From NCBI GenBank assembly GCA_015178975.1, contig WHVD01000216.1:52298-116297 (forward strand): DNA of 64,000 nt, given 5' to 3'. The notes under the pieces are model-generated. The model did not search any database, was not told where the DNA came from, and saw nothing but the letters and a program-made list of their open reading frames with translations. Every line of letters starts with the position of its first letter. The first letter of the stretch is position 1. This document shows, piece by piece, positions 1-11,699 of the stretch. This DNA is from Hysterangium stoloniferum (Eukaryota > Basidiomycota > Agaricomycetes > Hysterangiales > Hysterangiaceae). The position numbers and the translations under genes are program-made.

Positions 1-2
1 CC

Positions 3-2183
3 TCAGCGCTCTCTCCCTAGAATGAGTGCCGCTTTCTGAGGAGAACGTGGCTTTATCGAGCAATAAAATGGTTGTGGATGACTGCAATCACACATAAGTT
101 GAGCTATTCCATTGACGCTCAACCAATATGGAATAAATCACCTTACTACGCCGGGAAGTGGATCAAGCGCGAAGCTGACGTCAATTTGCATGCCACATTC
201 GCCGACCGCCTTGGAGATGTCGAAGACGGATAGAATCGATGCTACTGCTATCCAAACGGAAGCGTCGCCAAGATTGCGACCTGGGCAAATGCTATACCAG
301 AGTCAGCCAACAGACAGAAAGTCTATGCTGTGTCCAACGAGTAACTGACCGCCTGCCATACCCAAAGGCTCCGTTACTCGCAGGGTCGTTGCTGGTTCTG
401 CCATCACTTCCCTCTAGAAAACGTTCCGGGCGAAACAAATGTGGCTCTGGATATAGCTGAGGGTCATGCAATATACTCCTGCGCAATTCGCGTGGGTTAG
501 CAAATTTCCGACGACTCCAGAAATAAAACGCTACCTTGAATTGGGAATAACGATACTACCCGCCGGAATACGATACCCCTTGTAGATGTCTTCCTTGGTC
601 GAAACATGGGGGAGCCCTAAATAAGACCCGTCGGCGAGACTTCTAGAAGAACGCTCGTAAATCTTACAAACCTGTCGGAGCTACAGGGAACCATCTGAAA
701 AGTTCTTTCACGATCGCGTTAATATATGGGAGCGCTGGCCGATCGCTGAACTCGGGAAGCCTAAAGCCTTCAGTGCAGCTATCAATTTCAGTTTGTGCTT
801 TGCGTTGCACATCTGGGTTGAGAATCATTGCGAGGAGGAAGGAGTGGACTGTTGAAGTCGTCTGCTTCAGTTAGATTTAAAGCTAGTTGGGGGGTGGAAG
901 GGTGCCTACCGTATCAGAGCCGGCTGATCGTCCGCGGAATAGATGTGTGTGTAAGTAGTGTCTATGAACTGAGAAAATATTCCAGTCACCTGCGAATACG
1001 CTTCCGGCGACCCTCTTTATGTTCAAGACGTCTTCACTTGAATCATCGTAAGAATCCAGTTCAGTTAATGCATTGGACACGAGAGAAGGTCGCGCCACGC
1101 CTTTCCCCTGTGAGATTAAGAGTTTAAAGGCAGATAGATGGAGAGCCACTAAATGCATACCAATTGTTCCTTAGCAGCTTGAAACGGTGCATCTCTAGCC
1201 TCCTGAACATTTCTCCGTGTTTCTTGTGCAATGCGTTTGAATTCTGCGCCGGGAAACCACGAAGGCACATATTTTACTGAAAAAATGGCGTACATTTAGC
1301 TTCCCAATTTTGAACGTCCCAAAAAATTGTCACAGACGAATTGGGAAGACATCGACAAGATATGCCCCAGGCCGCAATGTTCGAGAGAGGATATGTAAAT
1401 TGCGCTCAGCCAGAACCACAAATCTATCATTCTCCGTAGAAACCTCATAGCCGTATGCAATATCCATAACTATGCCAGTTGAGTAGCTGTAAAGAGATAT
1501 TCTTGAAAAAGTTCGAACGATTTAAGCGACTGGACTTACTGCCGAAGATGGTGTGAATACCTCTCGGGAGACTTTAGCAAAGAATGCAGAAGCCGTGTAG
1601 AGGCCATTACAAGTTGGGGATAAAACCTCCTAACTGCAACAGAATTTAGTTGTTTGTGATAGAGAGTCCGATGTTTTCGCCATATGTCTCCATATTGCTG
1701 GAAAGTTGTTGATGCTCCGAAATCCATCCTATATGAGACCGAAATGCGATTAAATACGCAGCTACATATATCAATCATAATCCCCTTACATATCAGTAAA
1801 CATCGTGAAATGGGGTCGATCAGAATAAATAGCTGCTCTGTGTTCCAATAACTCGTATACCGCCTCGGAAGAGTTGAGAATGATAATGGGCTGCCCATAT
1901 GTGGTGAGGTAAACGATAGGACCTGGTTGACCATTAGAATGGCCTCAATACGCACAAAGGTAATCTACTCGCCATATTTTTGGGCCCAGACGGAATACGT
2001 CTCCCAAGCCTTCCCCTTCGGAAGATCCATCACGTTGCCCAGAAAGGGGAGGGGCCTGGGTCCAGGGGGAAAGGGGAGGTACTGTGCAGCAATATATTTG
2101 AGATACACCAGGTAGCATAGAAGTACAAAGGATATTCCCGTTAGGAGGAAGTACACATGTGGGAGAGTGATACTGCTGAACAT
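3..2183 (-). CDS. Cytochrome P450 monooxygenase, 519 aa, 12 exons
   Basis: Haem-thiolate monooxygenase, expected in the ER membrane and using electrons from P450 reductase; substrate unknown. I built exons 2183-1973, 1922-1790, 1728-1540, 1486-1338, 1276-1161, 1107-990, 923-910, 861-672, 616-535, 478-350, 291-142 and 81-3; together they give exactly 520 codons including the stop. The N-terminus has a hydrophobic anchor followed by the proline hinge PPGPRPLPFLGN. The I-helix oxygen motif AGSDT lies on a 14-nt microexon (910-923). The K-helix is KELFR (ExxR), then FRPERF, then the haem loop FGYGRRICPG, split by an intron inside the arginine codon. The C-terminus reads HPQPFYCSIKPRS, as in basidiomycete microsomal P450s. 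Intron 1 (1923-1972) has a GC donor, and no GT donor nearby keeps the frame. The family is certain from the motifs; the CYP subfamily and role are not known. Confidence 0.93.
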
Positions 2184-4023
2184 TCGGCTCTATGTGTCGA
2201 CTATACGTATAGACCGCCGTTACCCTTTTATATGCATCAGACGCAAATAAATGCGGAAATAATGGATGATGCGGGAGAAGCAGGCTATAATAACTTAGTG
2301 GAGGGTTCCTGCGTTTCTATTCAGCGCTCATTCCTATCCTAGTCATACGGCGATACGGCACAATTTCCGAAGTAATGCAGTCCTGAAGAGGTGAGTAACT
2401 GTGTTCTCGTAGAAGATCTGTCATATAGCAACTCCAGCCGTGGAAGCAGAACAACTAATTTTGAGAATTCTCAGGCAGGTATTTACATCCCTAAAGCGTG
2501 CTAAGTAACGCCGCTAGAGCAACGTTGCGGACATAATGTTTCGCAAGCTGAATACGGGCTCTTGACGGTCGACCTCAAGTAATGGCCAACGGCGGAAGTA
2601 TTAGGAGCTATGTGACCGCACGTGGAAAAAGCGAAGGAAAAAGCTCGGTAAGGCGTCATTCGACGAATACGGAAATATGAAAAAATCAATTTATGTGCTT
2701 TTAGTTTCGCCTCTACCCCCTGAAGTGTAGTAATAGGGTTGTTGGCGGGGTGCGCCAGAATGCCGGGATCATAAGCTATATAGTTTATTCACAGGCGTCA
2801 AACAAGGTTTCTTTCCTTAACAGATGCCAGAACGCGGTCTTACCACATGTTAGACTGAGGCTCTTACCCTCTCAGTCTCTCATCTCCGCGACTTCTCAGA
2901 ATATCATAGGGACGCTCTTTGGCTGGTTATCCGTTGTTAGAGGGATAAGTACGGTCACCTGGCGTCCCAACATTTCCTTATTTTCAATAGATATTGTCAA
3001 TCTATCGTAATTCAACTTAAACGTTTCTCAATTGCTATCTGCTCCTCCCATCTTTATCTATCGGAGAGACCAAGCCGTCAACCATGGGACTGACCTGCAG
3101 CGAGTGAGGTTGATTGTGTAGACCTTCGATGTTTCACCAAGGCAAGGTGGTAAAATTTCTTATCCAAGTTCGTGCAACGATATAACATTGTGAGATAACG
3201 AGCACATGGGTTCATCTGACAGTTTTGGTCAGGGTAGTGAGCACGTCATTGTCGGCGGCACGCCGCATTTTGAATGAGAATTTGCTGCGCATTCATGTCG
3301 TGCATCAAACAATGACTCACAGACCATTACAGCGCTATATGATTGTCTCGCAAGTTTAGCTCTAGGCTGCGACAAGGACATAGTATTTTGTACGCCGCTC
3401 CGCGGAGTCCAGGTTTTGGCGAATCCGCTCATACCTCAAATTTAACGCGTACAAATGACACGAAATCATATATAGCACTCCGAGACTTGCAGGGTGGGCA
3501 TTTAACAATCGCTTACCGGCGTTTATTCAGGCGATGCTTACTATCTCCGTGGGAGGCTGATTGACTTGCAGTCTTCTTTCATTATGATAGCCTCGTGTTA
3601 TACAACTCGGAATTACAGTCCGAATATTTCGTAACGATACGCGAGGTTAACAGCCAATATCTCCGCAATACAGCACTTTCAGGCTATACTGTACACCCAA
3701 TAGTTAGGACACAAAGTATGTCCCTATCTGTACACTGTGGCAATTTATGAAGTCCGGAACGAGGCCTTCGATCCGTTACTATTTTAAACATTTGATTGGA
3801 AAAACGTGGAATACAGGTGGTGCGAACAATTTCCCATGTCAAATTGTGTACGCTCTGCCTTTAACTTGACTGGAGCGAACACGTGGATATCGATGCTTCC
3901 GGCTGTCGGCGATAGACGTATAGGGGAACTATCGATCCTTCACTCACAGCTTCACCTATTACTATCATCAACCAAAGGTAAGGAGTGCACCTCTTGAACT
4001 TTTACTTGACTTCCTAGCCCATC
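2184..4023. other. Intergenic region between divergent P450 and SDR genes
   Basis: About 1.8 kb between two head-to-head genes. Apart from the P450 TATA box I see only short, compositionally random open frames, with no recognisable protein, RNA gene or clear repeat. It could act as a shared promoter region. Confidence 0.5.
2224..2232 (-). promoter_or_regulatory. TATA box of the P450 gene
   Basis: On the minus strand the sequence reads TATAAAAGG, about 41-49 bases before the chosen ATG at 2183. Motif and spacing fit a fungal core promoter; function is inferred. Confidence 0.55.
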
Positions 4024-5306
4024 ATGCCTTTCACACTTGATTACACAAACAAGGTGCGTCTTGTGTGTAGGGTCTTCCAATTTCCCAAAGGAGCTAAATA
4101 AGGCCCCAGAATTTTGTAGTGGTGATTACATTTCCTTAATCCACAATGCAGTCATGCCTGACCGATCTTTTTCAGACAGGAGGCAATCGAGGTATAGGCC
4201 TTGCTATATCGCGTGCTCTCGTTAATGCAGGAGGCAACGTGGCCATCATCTATCGAACCTCAAAGGATGCCCCTAGTGTTGCAGAAAAATTAGCGAAAGA
4301 GTTCGGTGTCACTGTTAAGGCGTATCAGGCGGACGTGAGCGACCTCAAACGCGTTCGTGAGATATTTTCCCAGATAGACCAAGACTTCGGTACAATCCAT
4401 GGCGTTGTTGCGGTTTGAGTTTTCCTAATTTCAGATCAAATTGCCTTTATCTCTCATTATTGTCTTCGTAGAATGCAGGGGTTGCTATCGTGAAGCCAGC
4501 ATTGGAAATCGAAGGTCGTGAAGAGTTTGACTTTATGTGTAACTTCTTATTATTCTCATTTCCGTCACATGGACCTATCTTGTTGGCATAAGATGATACC
4601 AACGTTCTTGGGGTTTTCAATGCTGCACAAACAGCAGCCAAGTCGTGGATTGCCAAAGGATTCAAAGAAGGTTCAATTCCTGTACTCGGAATTCAATTGG
4701 GATGCTCATTTACATTCTGTCAGGATCCATTGTTGTCGTCTCTTCTATGTCTTCCCAGATTTATAATCAATCAGGACTTTGTCAGCCCTTAACACATGTC
4801 AGTGCTATATCTCTTGCCGATAGAATAACCCCTGAAAGAGTACAAGGTTTTCTATAACTCCTCAAAAGCGGCAGTATCTTCTCTGGCAAAGGCACTGGCT
4901 GCAGAATGGGCCCAGTAAGGCTACCATGTCTGTCCTATTTGTAGCTAAAATCTCCCACAGCCATTCTATCCGCGTGAATATTGTATCGCCCGGGTATGTC
5001 GCCACCGAGCAGAGCGGGGTTCATCCGCCAGAAGTCCGTAAGTTCCAAGCAGCCAGCGTTCCCCTCGGACGTGTAAGTCCAGTACTAGGACAGAATTTAC
5101 ATCTAATTCAATTAATACCTACATCCGTAGTATTCCGAACCCAGGGAACACACCGCTCAAGTCCTACTTCTCCTCTCACCCGAATTTTCGAGTTACACAA
5201 CAGGCTCTGAAGTATTCATTGACGGTAAGCGATTGACATCTGCCACACCCAATCGAGCAATAACGAAGTCGGACTTTGCAACACAGGCGGATTTCTTATC
5301 TACTGA
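4024..5306 (+). CDS. Short-chain dehydrogenase/reductase, NADP-mannitol/arabinitol-dehydrogenase type, 262 aa
   Basis: Probable cytosolic NAD(P)-dependent oxidoreductase of the classical SDR family. Exons 4024-4062, 4176-4412, 4472-4538, 4593-4670, 4724-4797, 4847-4914, 4961-5072, 5131-5224 and 5287-5306 sum to 263 codons with the stop. The cofactor motif TGGNRGIG follows the start closely. NAG is at the end of beta-4, the catalytic serine lies in VVVSSMSSQ, and the active-site YNSSK (YxxxK) is followed by the SPGYVATE loop and the C-terminal TGSEVFIDGG. The segment with VLGVFNAAQ and KSWIAKGFKEG resembles fungal mannitol 2-dehydrogenase or D-arabinitol dehydrogenase, but similar SDRs serve in secondary metabolism, so the substrate is open. 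It is transcribed divergently from the P450. The first intron (113 nt) is longer than the rest and its donor is the least certain junction. Confidence 0.9.
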
Positions 5307-8300
5307 CCCCATTTTTAAACACGTCGAAATAGGTTGTGGTTGTAGAGTTAAATACGCTCTTCTTTGCTCAAATAGATTGAGTTACCCAATGTCTAGTGGG
5401 AAGCACTTGTTTGCGGGGAAGAAACCTCCGGTGAACTGGCTTGGCAGCCTGATAATTACCGTGATGCTTCTGAGATGGATTTTACCACTTCGTTGGCATC
5501 CGTTAATTTCTGTCTTGAGACCAATGTAATGGTAGCCAGCCGTCATCGCCACTGCGGATTATTGAGCGGCTACCGTGTAATGGGAACAGCGCTTCAAATG
5601 CCGGAATTTCTCATAGTCATTCTTACCTGTTCTGCTCGGTGGAGGGATCTCTGCTATATTCACTCAAATATTAGTAAAATAATTGGGTGGGAGTATTTTC
5701 TTGTTTGTTATTGAAGTTTCCAAAGCTAAGTAAATGAGTGTCCGAGTGCCCATAATTACAGTGTAAGTACCAAATTCATATAATTATTTTCTTGTCCAGA
5801 CTCACATTTCTTTTCCCGCTATTTAGTCTAAGGCTCGAAGTATTCATGTATGCCGCAACATACACTGCCTGAATCTAATCACATTTTCTTTTGCGAGTGA
5901 TACCCTAATTCGGTGATATACCTACTATCCCGCTCTTTGCTTCGTTGGAAATTAATTTCTAATTTTGAATGTAGAAGGTTTACTGGTCATAAGCGACCAG
6001 AGATATGACAGGATATCACACGTTCCTGAGTAATCACCCGATGGAAACGGCCATAAGCTAGATTTAACTGGTCAATAAAACGTGGATTAATTATCTTACA
6101 GGGGTGGTCCTTACTCACGTTTCCGTGCGCAATACAATTGTAAATGTCGTCTCTATAAGCAGCTTGAAGTACATACCGAAGATATTAAATACCTGAATTG
6201 GGAGACTTGCCGCTATGACCCAAGCCCTCATGTCTCCATTTGAAGAACTTATGTGGTCTATAACAATATGATTTGTTATTCTGAACTTATATAATTACTC
6301 ATTGGGGGAGTCCGGTCGGAGGACCGATGTTTCCGGTTGCGGCAGTGTTTTCATTCCATAACTTCTTCCAGACACGAATTAAACTCACAGCCTGCCAAGA
6401 ACCACTCTAAATGCTAATACCTTCGAAAACGCGTAAGTACTTCATGGAGCATCACGTGTTCCCCGGGCATGCTTACATGGGATGCAATGAGACAAAACAA
6501 ACTCCACGGTGACCCCCGGGCGTGCACGAATCGCCAACTCATACCGACGCCGCTGCAGTTTGAAAACATTGATGATGGCCTGCCTACATCCCTAGTGAAC
6601 GGTCTAGTCGCAATGTTAAAATGGTCCCGACCTCGGCAGTTTTCGGCATTATGCTAGCTGGGGAGATGGAGATTGCATCCTTGACAGTAAAATCCAGGGA
6701 GCCCGCACCAGACCGTGCCATAACACTTCACTTCACAGATTATCGATCACCTTGTACAAGCCCTCCATACTCTGAGAAGTGTAGTATTAAGGGTACCAAT
6801 ATGGTCTGTACGAATTTTCCATTAACATGCGCCACCATAATGTTCTCCCGGATTTGATATTATTGGTGGATAGTTGGATGGACCACCCCAAGAAATCACG
6901 CCTGGCTGAATCTATGGATGCCACTTCATTTTGAAGATTAGAAGCCAGAATCAATGATCCGTTTAAAGGAGCTTAAGGTCGTACCGTTTATTGAAGTCGC
7001 AGCAAATGGGAATCTGTTCATGATCAACTAAAGATCCCAATATGGTATTTTTCAATTGTGTATTCATCGTTGATGTTTGATGACCTGTACAATAGCCTAC
7101 GGGAGGTCACCGCGTCGGAATCGATGCCAGCAATGACTGAGTGTATGGATTGAACTACAGGCGCCAGCTTATATATGATGTTGAGCTTGCCTGGGACTCA
7201 ACTGGCATGCACCCACCTAACGGTCAGCGCTGTAAGTCTCAACGCTTTCACCCCTTTGCATTTCTGCTCAGCGAAAGCAAGTATCAATTATTCAGTGCCA
7301 ACGCGGCCACGATACTCTTATTTATTCCACCCATACAATGTATTTTACAAATCAGCTAACAAGTTGTTATCAATCTTCAGAGTCGAGTAAAGCCCAGTGA
7401 GATTCTCCCGAGGCGACATCAGTAAAATGGTATTTGTTCCGGACGGCTCCCGGAGGAGATCCCCATTCTGGGAAGTTCCTGGACGTTGTGGAGCGTGTGG
7501 AGCATCCCATAATAGGGGTACTTTCTCTCAGCGTTTAATACCATTTTACTGATGGAGTCTCCTCTTGCGTATCGCTGCGCTAAGGCTCATGTCGACCCAC
7601 CCAAAATACGGCTCAATATTGAAGACAACCAAGATTTTGGAGCAAGCTGAGACTGGATGATTCCGGTGCAACGATCATGACATTGCTACATGCGCGCGGT
7701 ACATGTCGTCAAATGGGCTCACAGGCGGGTCACACGAGTTGACAGGACCACGTTGTATTGTCTAGAGCGAGACTGGATACAGAACAGAGTAGTATACGGT
7801 AAGGAAAAGAAGGAAAACTTCCCGGGCTATATATGCCGTGATCACGTGCAATCGTGCAATCAGAACTAAAGGGTGGAACAAGGGGCGGACGCAAACAAAG
7901 GGTGAACGTGAACAAAGGTGAACGCGTAAGACTGGGGTGCCAGGGTTACACTGTGAGTGTAAATTGGTTGCGTAGTCAGTGTGATGATAAATATTTGGAG
8001 AACCTGGAGAGATAGAATGTTAGTGCTTGCGTCTCTTCATTGATTTATTTGATAATAGCTTCAAAAGAAAGAGTGGGGTGCGAGTAAAACATTGTCTGGA
8101 GGAGCTGAAGGAACCAGATGCAATTGCGGATCATGAAGTCAAATACAGGCGCGATTTTGCATCGGAGGACGACGAGCTTAAACCAAGCCAAAATGGGGAT
8201 GAGCAGATGGACTGGCATCAAGCAGTAATGCTACCAGTGATACAGACGCGGACACAGAGTCAAACAGTGGCGTTGAGATTACTTATACATAATCCACATG

Positions 8301-9188
8301 AGGCATGATCGTGCATTGAATTGTTTTATGTTCTCAAACGTAGCGGCCTTCTAACGGATACTTCTGTGAGACACTAGCTGTTTTGCGTACGGATAACAGT
8401 AGGGCATCAGGAAAATATCAGCCTTTTTTGCTTGCTCACTCTGTAATTAACAACTGGGTCTCACATAAACGTGGTAACCAGCCAATTCGTTTATAGGTAG
8501 GTAGACACTACCCTCTGGTCCCTGGGTCCGAAACAGAGCCATACCTATTCCCATACAATCAAGCGGCCCGATCCACGATGCGGGTGTGGTCGGCTGGTTG
8601 TCCGAGATGCCGGTGGTATGTCCTTCGAGATAACCTGAAGGCCCAAGCAGTTTGCTAACACACGAAAGTATCGATGACTAAATCGTGCCCGCAAAAACAC
8701 TGCGCTCAGCTCTCTATGTTGATGTATTAGGATTACGTCAGCTGCTTTAGATAAACTGGAACTCACCGAGTAACTGTATAGTTAGAGACCGCTTATGAAT
8801 ACTCTATATGGAATGGAGACCGACCGCGTAGCACCCAAACGAAGGTCTATCACTCCCTGAGACTGTACACTGGCAGGGAACGCCTGTAACACCCGGAGGG
8901 AGACGGGAATGGAGGTCAAATTTGACAAATGATCAACGTGAAAATGCGGTGTCCCTTCCGAGTTACATAATGTCCATTCACCTCGAGCACGCGTTATAGT
9001 CAAGGAAATGAAAGTAATTTCTACGAACAATCCAAGCCAAACCACAACTATGGCTAATACAGTTCAACGTTGCAACAAATCGAAGTAATAAAGCAAACAA
9101 TGGTAACTAAACAGTCATAAAGTCTTTTCTGGCACTATCCGGAAGTTTTCATGGTATCGATCAAGAAACATAGAGGGCAAAAATCAAA
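5307..9188. other. 3.9-kb region without a recognisable gene
   Basis: Open frames here are short (under 100 codons) and none matches a family I know. The longer ones are 8027-8308 (plus, 93 codons) and 8782-9045 (minus, 87 codons, hydrophobic N-terminus). A foldback sequence lies at 7417-7554. Decayed genes may be hidden here, but I cannot support any. Confidence 0.5.
7417..7554. repeat. Foldback element, 18-bp perfect inverted repeat
   Basis: Arms 7417-7434 (catcagtaaaatggtatt) and 7537-7554 are exact reverse complements around a 102-bp centre. The centre is itself imperfectly palindromic: ccccattctggga on the left pairs with an inverted cccctattatggga on the right. This suggests a small MITE-like foldback; no target duplication is evident. 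Confidence 0.6.
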
Positions 9189-10105
9189 CTAGAGGCCATA
9201 TAACGCGATCCACGTCGCCGCGACGCCGAAAATGGCAAATGACGGTCTAAATCCTATAGAATCCGCGCCATTCCCGGACCCAGTTCCCGAACTGCTGCTG
9301 GCAGGGGGGCTCGTGGCACTCGGCGTAGTAAGACCCGAGCCCACAAGTCCTGTTGTGGATACAGCTTGAGCTACAGTTTGAGTTAGTGGCACGGACGACG
9401 GTGCCGTTCCCCCGGTGCTCGCGTTCGCGTTCGCGCTCGACACTGGCGACGATGACAACGGGGGAGACAGCACCGTGCCGCTTACGCCTGTTACAGGGAA
9501 AGAAGAGGCTGCGCTGGGCGTACCGGAGGGAAGCGCGGCGGTTGAAATGATACGGTTCGGGTCTTCTCCCGGGAGAGTGAGCTTGGGGAGAGGGAGACTA
9601 AATGCATCGCAGGAGGTCGTAATGACTGGAAGGAGAGTGGTGAGTGCAAGCGGTTTGCGCAAGAAAGGGATGGAGAAATGTACGGTCTAAATCACGTTGA
9701 GCCTGGTCGTAGTCCGTTGCGCGCTGGACACCACCGAGGCATATGTAGCAATTGAAAAGGCCGGTTTGGAACGTCGGTGTGCACAGACCTACGTTGACGA
9801 AATGATGAGATCTCTCGATTCGTCAATCCATAGGTAAGACTCACAAGAGCCAATGGGGGGTGCGCAGGTCTATTTTTCGACATGGTTATAATAAATAGAT
9901 GTTGCCATTTTGAAAACAAAGCACTGACTTGAAGTAACGATACCGGACTTGAACAGTTACCCTGGCATTCTGTTGGAATTGGAGACGGCACAATTGCGAG
10001 TGATTGAACGCCCTTTGGTAAACTGAGAAGGTTATTGACTCCATTAACAGCCAGAACAAGCTGGAAGGTCGCTGCTAAAATAAGGAGGGACTTAAGGAAG
10101 GCCAT
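9189..10105 (-). CDS. Secreted Ser/Thr-rich, probably GPI-anchored surface protein, 228 aa
   Basis: Predicted extracellular cell-surface protein of unknown role. Exons 10105-9961, 9788-9684 and 9625-9189 sum to 229 codons with the stop. The N-terminus MAFLKSLLILAATFQLVLA is a clear signal peptide. It is followed by a small cysteine-containing domain (ECQGLC, FNCYICLGG, TTSCDAF) ending in LPKLTLPGE, a pattern common in basidiomycete secreted proteins. A long Ser/Thr/Pro/Gly-rich stretch comes next, then a C-terminal hydrophobic tail (FAIFGVAATWIALYGL) that fits a GPI-anchor signal. Intron 1 is long (172 nt); its GTAACT donor was chosen because it closes the frame. It is divergent to the chaperone gene at 10331. 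Confidence 0.8.
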
Positions 10106-10330
10106 TCTCGTGCTGCAGTGGTGGTGGTGGTACGCTACAGGGGCATAACCACGCTGTCAAATAAAATAACTCCACTCCACTAGGCGAACCGAGGTCGTCT
10201 CATTGATTCTGTACGCTTACATAAGAGAAGACTGAATGGATGAGGTTCTTCTGCAATTACGTAACCCATAGCCGTGACATCTTCAAGTGTTTCAGGTTAT
10301 TTTTAGGTTACCAGTTCGTTCAAGTTCACT
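10106..10330. promoter_or_regulatory. Short divergent promoter region
   Basis: 225 bp separate the start codons of the minus-strand surface protein and the plus-strand Pac3-like gene, so both promoters must lie here or overlap the genes. It contains a short GTG microsatellite near 10119-10130. No TATA box was seen. Confidence 0.5.
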
Positions 10331-10858
10331 ATGAAACAAGTCGTACAACTGTCCCGGAATATTGTGGATATTCCAACAGAAATATTATGCCAAACATTCG
10401 CGGATCGGATACTGGTGCTAGTGACGCAAGTTGGAAAAGTCGGGAATCTCGTACGTTGACCTGGAATTTTTCTGATTTATGCTATAGAGCCGCTACAGAT
10501 TCAAGCCTCAATCCCCCACACTGCACAACTTATCCCAACAACAAATGCGGAAGAAACTACAGCCGAAGTTCTGCCGGAAACTGAGAAATTACTGCCCACA
10601 CCGCCGCCATCGATCAAACTCACACCTTTGATGGGAAGCGCCCCCAGCGAGCACATGCACACGCTGCATTCTTTATACGCATCACAAGTGGCGACCTTGG
10701 TGTGGTTATCTGCGGAATCCCGAGGTGGGATGCGCAAACCGATCATCGTGGGTATTGCTCTTCGAAAAGGCGGCATATCCGATGAAGCGCTCGAGCGGAA
10801 GACGTTTATGGGTGTCATGCAGATGATCAAGGAAATTTTGTTTGAAGGAGAGCAGTGA
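10331..10858 (+). CDS. Proteasome assembly chaperone 3-like protein, 159 aa
   Basis: Probable chaperone for early alpha-ring assembly of the 20S proteasome, acting with a Pac4-like partner. Two exons, 10331-10450 and 10499-10858 (48-nt intron), give 160 codons with the stop. The N-terminal half has IPTEILCQTFADRILVLVTQ followed by VGKVGNL, the most conserved part of the Pac3 fold. The C-terminal half has LYASQVATLVWL, PIIVGIALRKGG and KTFMGVMQMIKEIL, again as in Pac3. A Pro/Thr-rich linker sits between the halves. The assignment rests on remembered motif order and small size. It is convergent with IMP4. Confidence 0.72.
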
Positions 10859-11699
10859 AGAGGTATGCAGCGAAAATGAGGATATTGAAGCTCTGAGCAC
10901 GAAAACTAATAAATCAGCTCAGTTGGAGCTTGGCTAGCCCCAGAATGTCGCAAGTCAGGCTTATCTGGCCTATATTAAGCCATGTAATTATTTTTATGGA
11001 GAAGCCGGAAGTAGTGAAAAAGAAAGATTTAGACGACAAATATATCGTCGTGAGTGCGTTGCGTACAAATAGCAGGCACTGTTAGTAGTTTAACCTGAGG
11101 TACTCGTAATGAGCCTTTGATCCAGGTTCTGACGCGGGTGGTTTTCAGACTGGGAGTTGAGTGTTTGTTGGCAATTTCGGCGACTGTGAACCATGACAAC
11201 AGAACAATGACAGCGGTCCCCTTCTCCCTTCTACTTGAAAACATCTCCATGTATATATAAACCCTGCTCGGGACCGCTCTAAGCTATGGGAGTTCCGTCG
11301 AGGCCTTCGCTACGTTAGAAAGGGGTGAATCATTAAGTTCTAGGTTAGATGTTGAATTCTATTACAGCCTCACTAGATGGTATAAGACTCACACAGCCAT
11401 AATCCACGAAGTCGAATGGAAATAACAATCATCTTAGGGAGACCGTCTAAGTATATATCCCTGGGAATCCGATTTACATAAAGGGTGTGCGTATCTTTTT
11501 ACCTGCCATAGGGAAGGTAGCCAGGTGCCGAGATGATATATAACAACGACATAATGCCATATACACGTTTTACGAGAAACTTCGATAAACACGTAGTGAT
11601 GCTTAGCGAACATATCCAGGGGGAGCGTCCTCAAGCCACAGCAAAAGAAGTACATCCTGACAACACCGTTTTTGTCTATCATACAGCGCCCGGTCAGAG
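10859..11699. other. Intergenic region between convergent genes
   Basis: Shared 3' flank of the Pac3-like gene (plus) and IMP4 (minus). A 73-codon minus-strand frame at 11029-11250 begins three bases after a TATATATA run, which is too close for a normal promoter, and resembles nothing. No repeat or RNA gene recognised. Confidence 0.45.

Noticed and set aside
6469..7390. Possible decayed enzyme gene downstream of the SDR
   Set aside because: Four overlapping short frames with no shared motif; I could not find a consistent reading or family.
8027..9045. Candidate small genes (93-codon plus frame; 87- and 73-codon minus frames)
   Set aside because: No recognisable motif, no convincing introns joining them, and length near random expectation.
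11029..11250. 73-codon minus frame with TATATATA just before the ATG
   Set aside because: The TATA run is three bases from the ATG, too close for a promoter, and the protein matches nothing.
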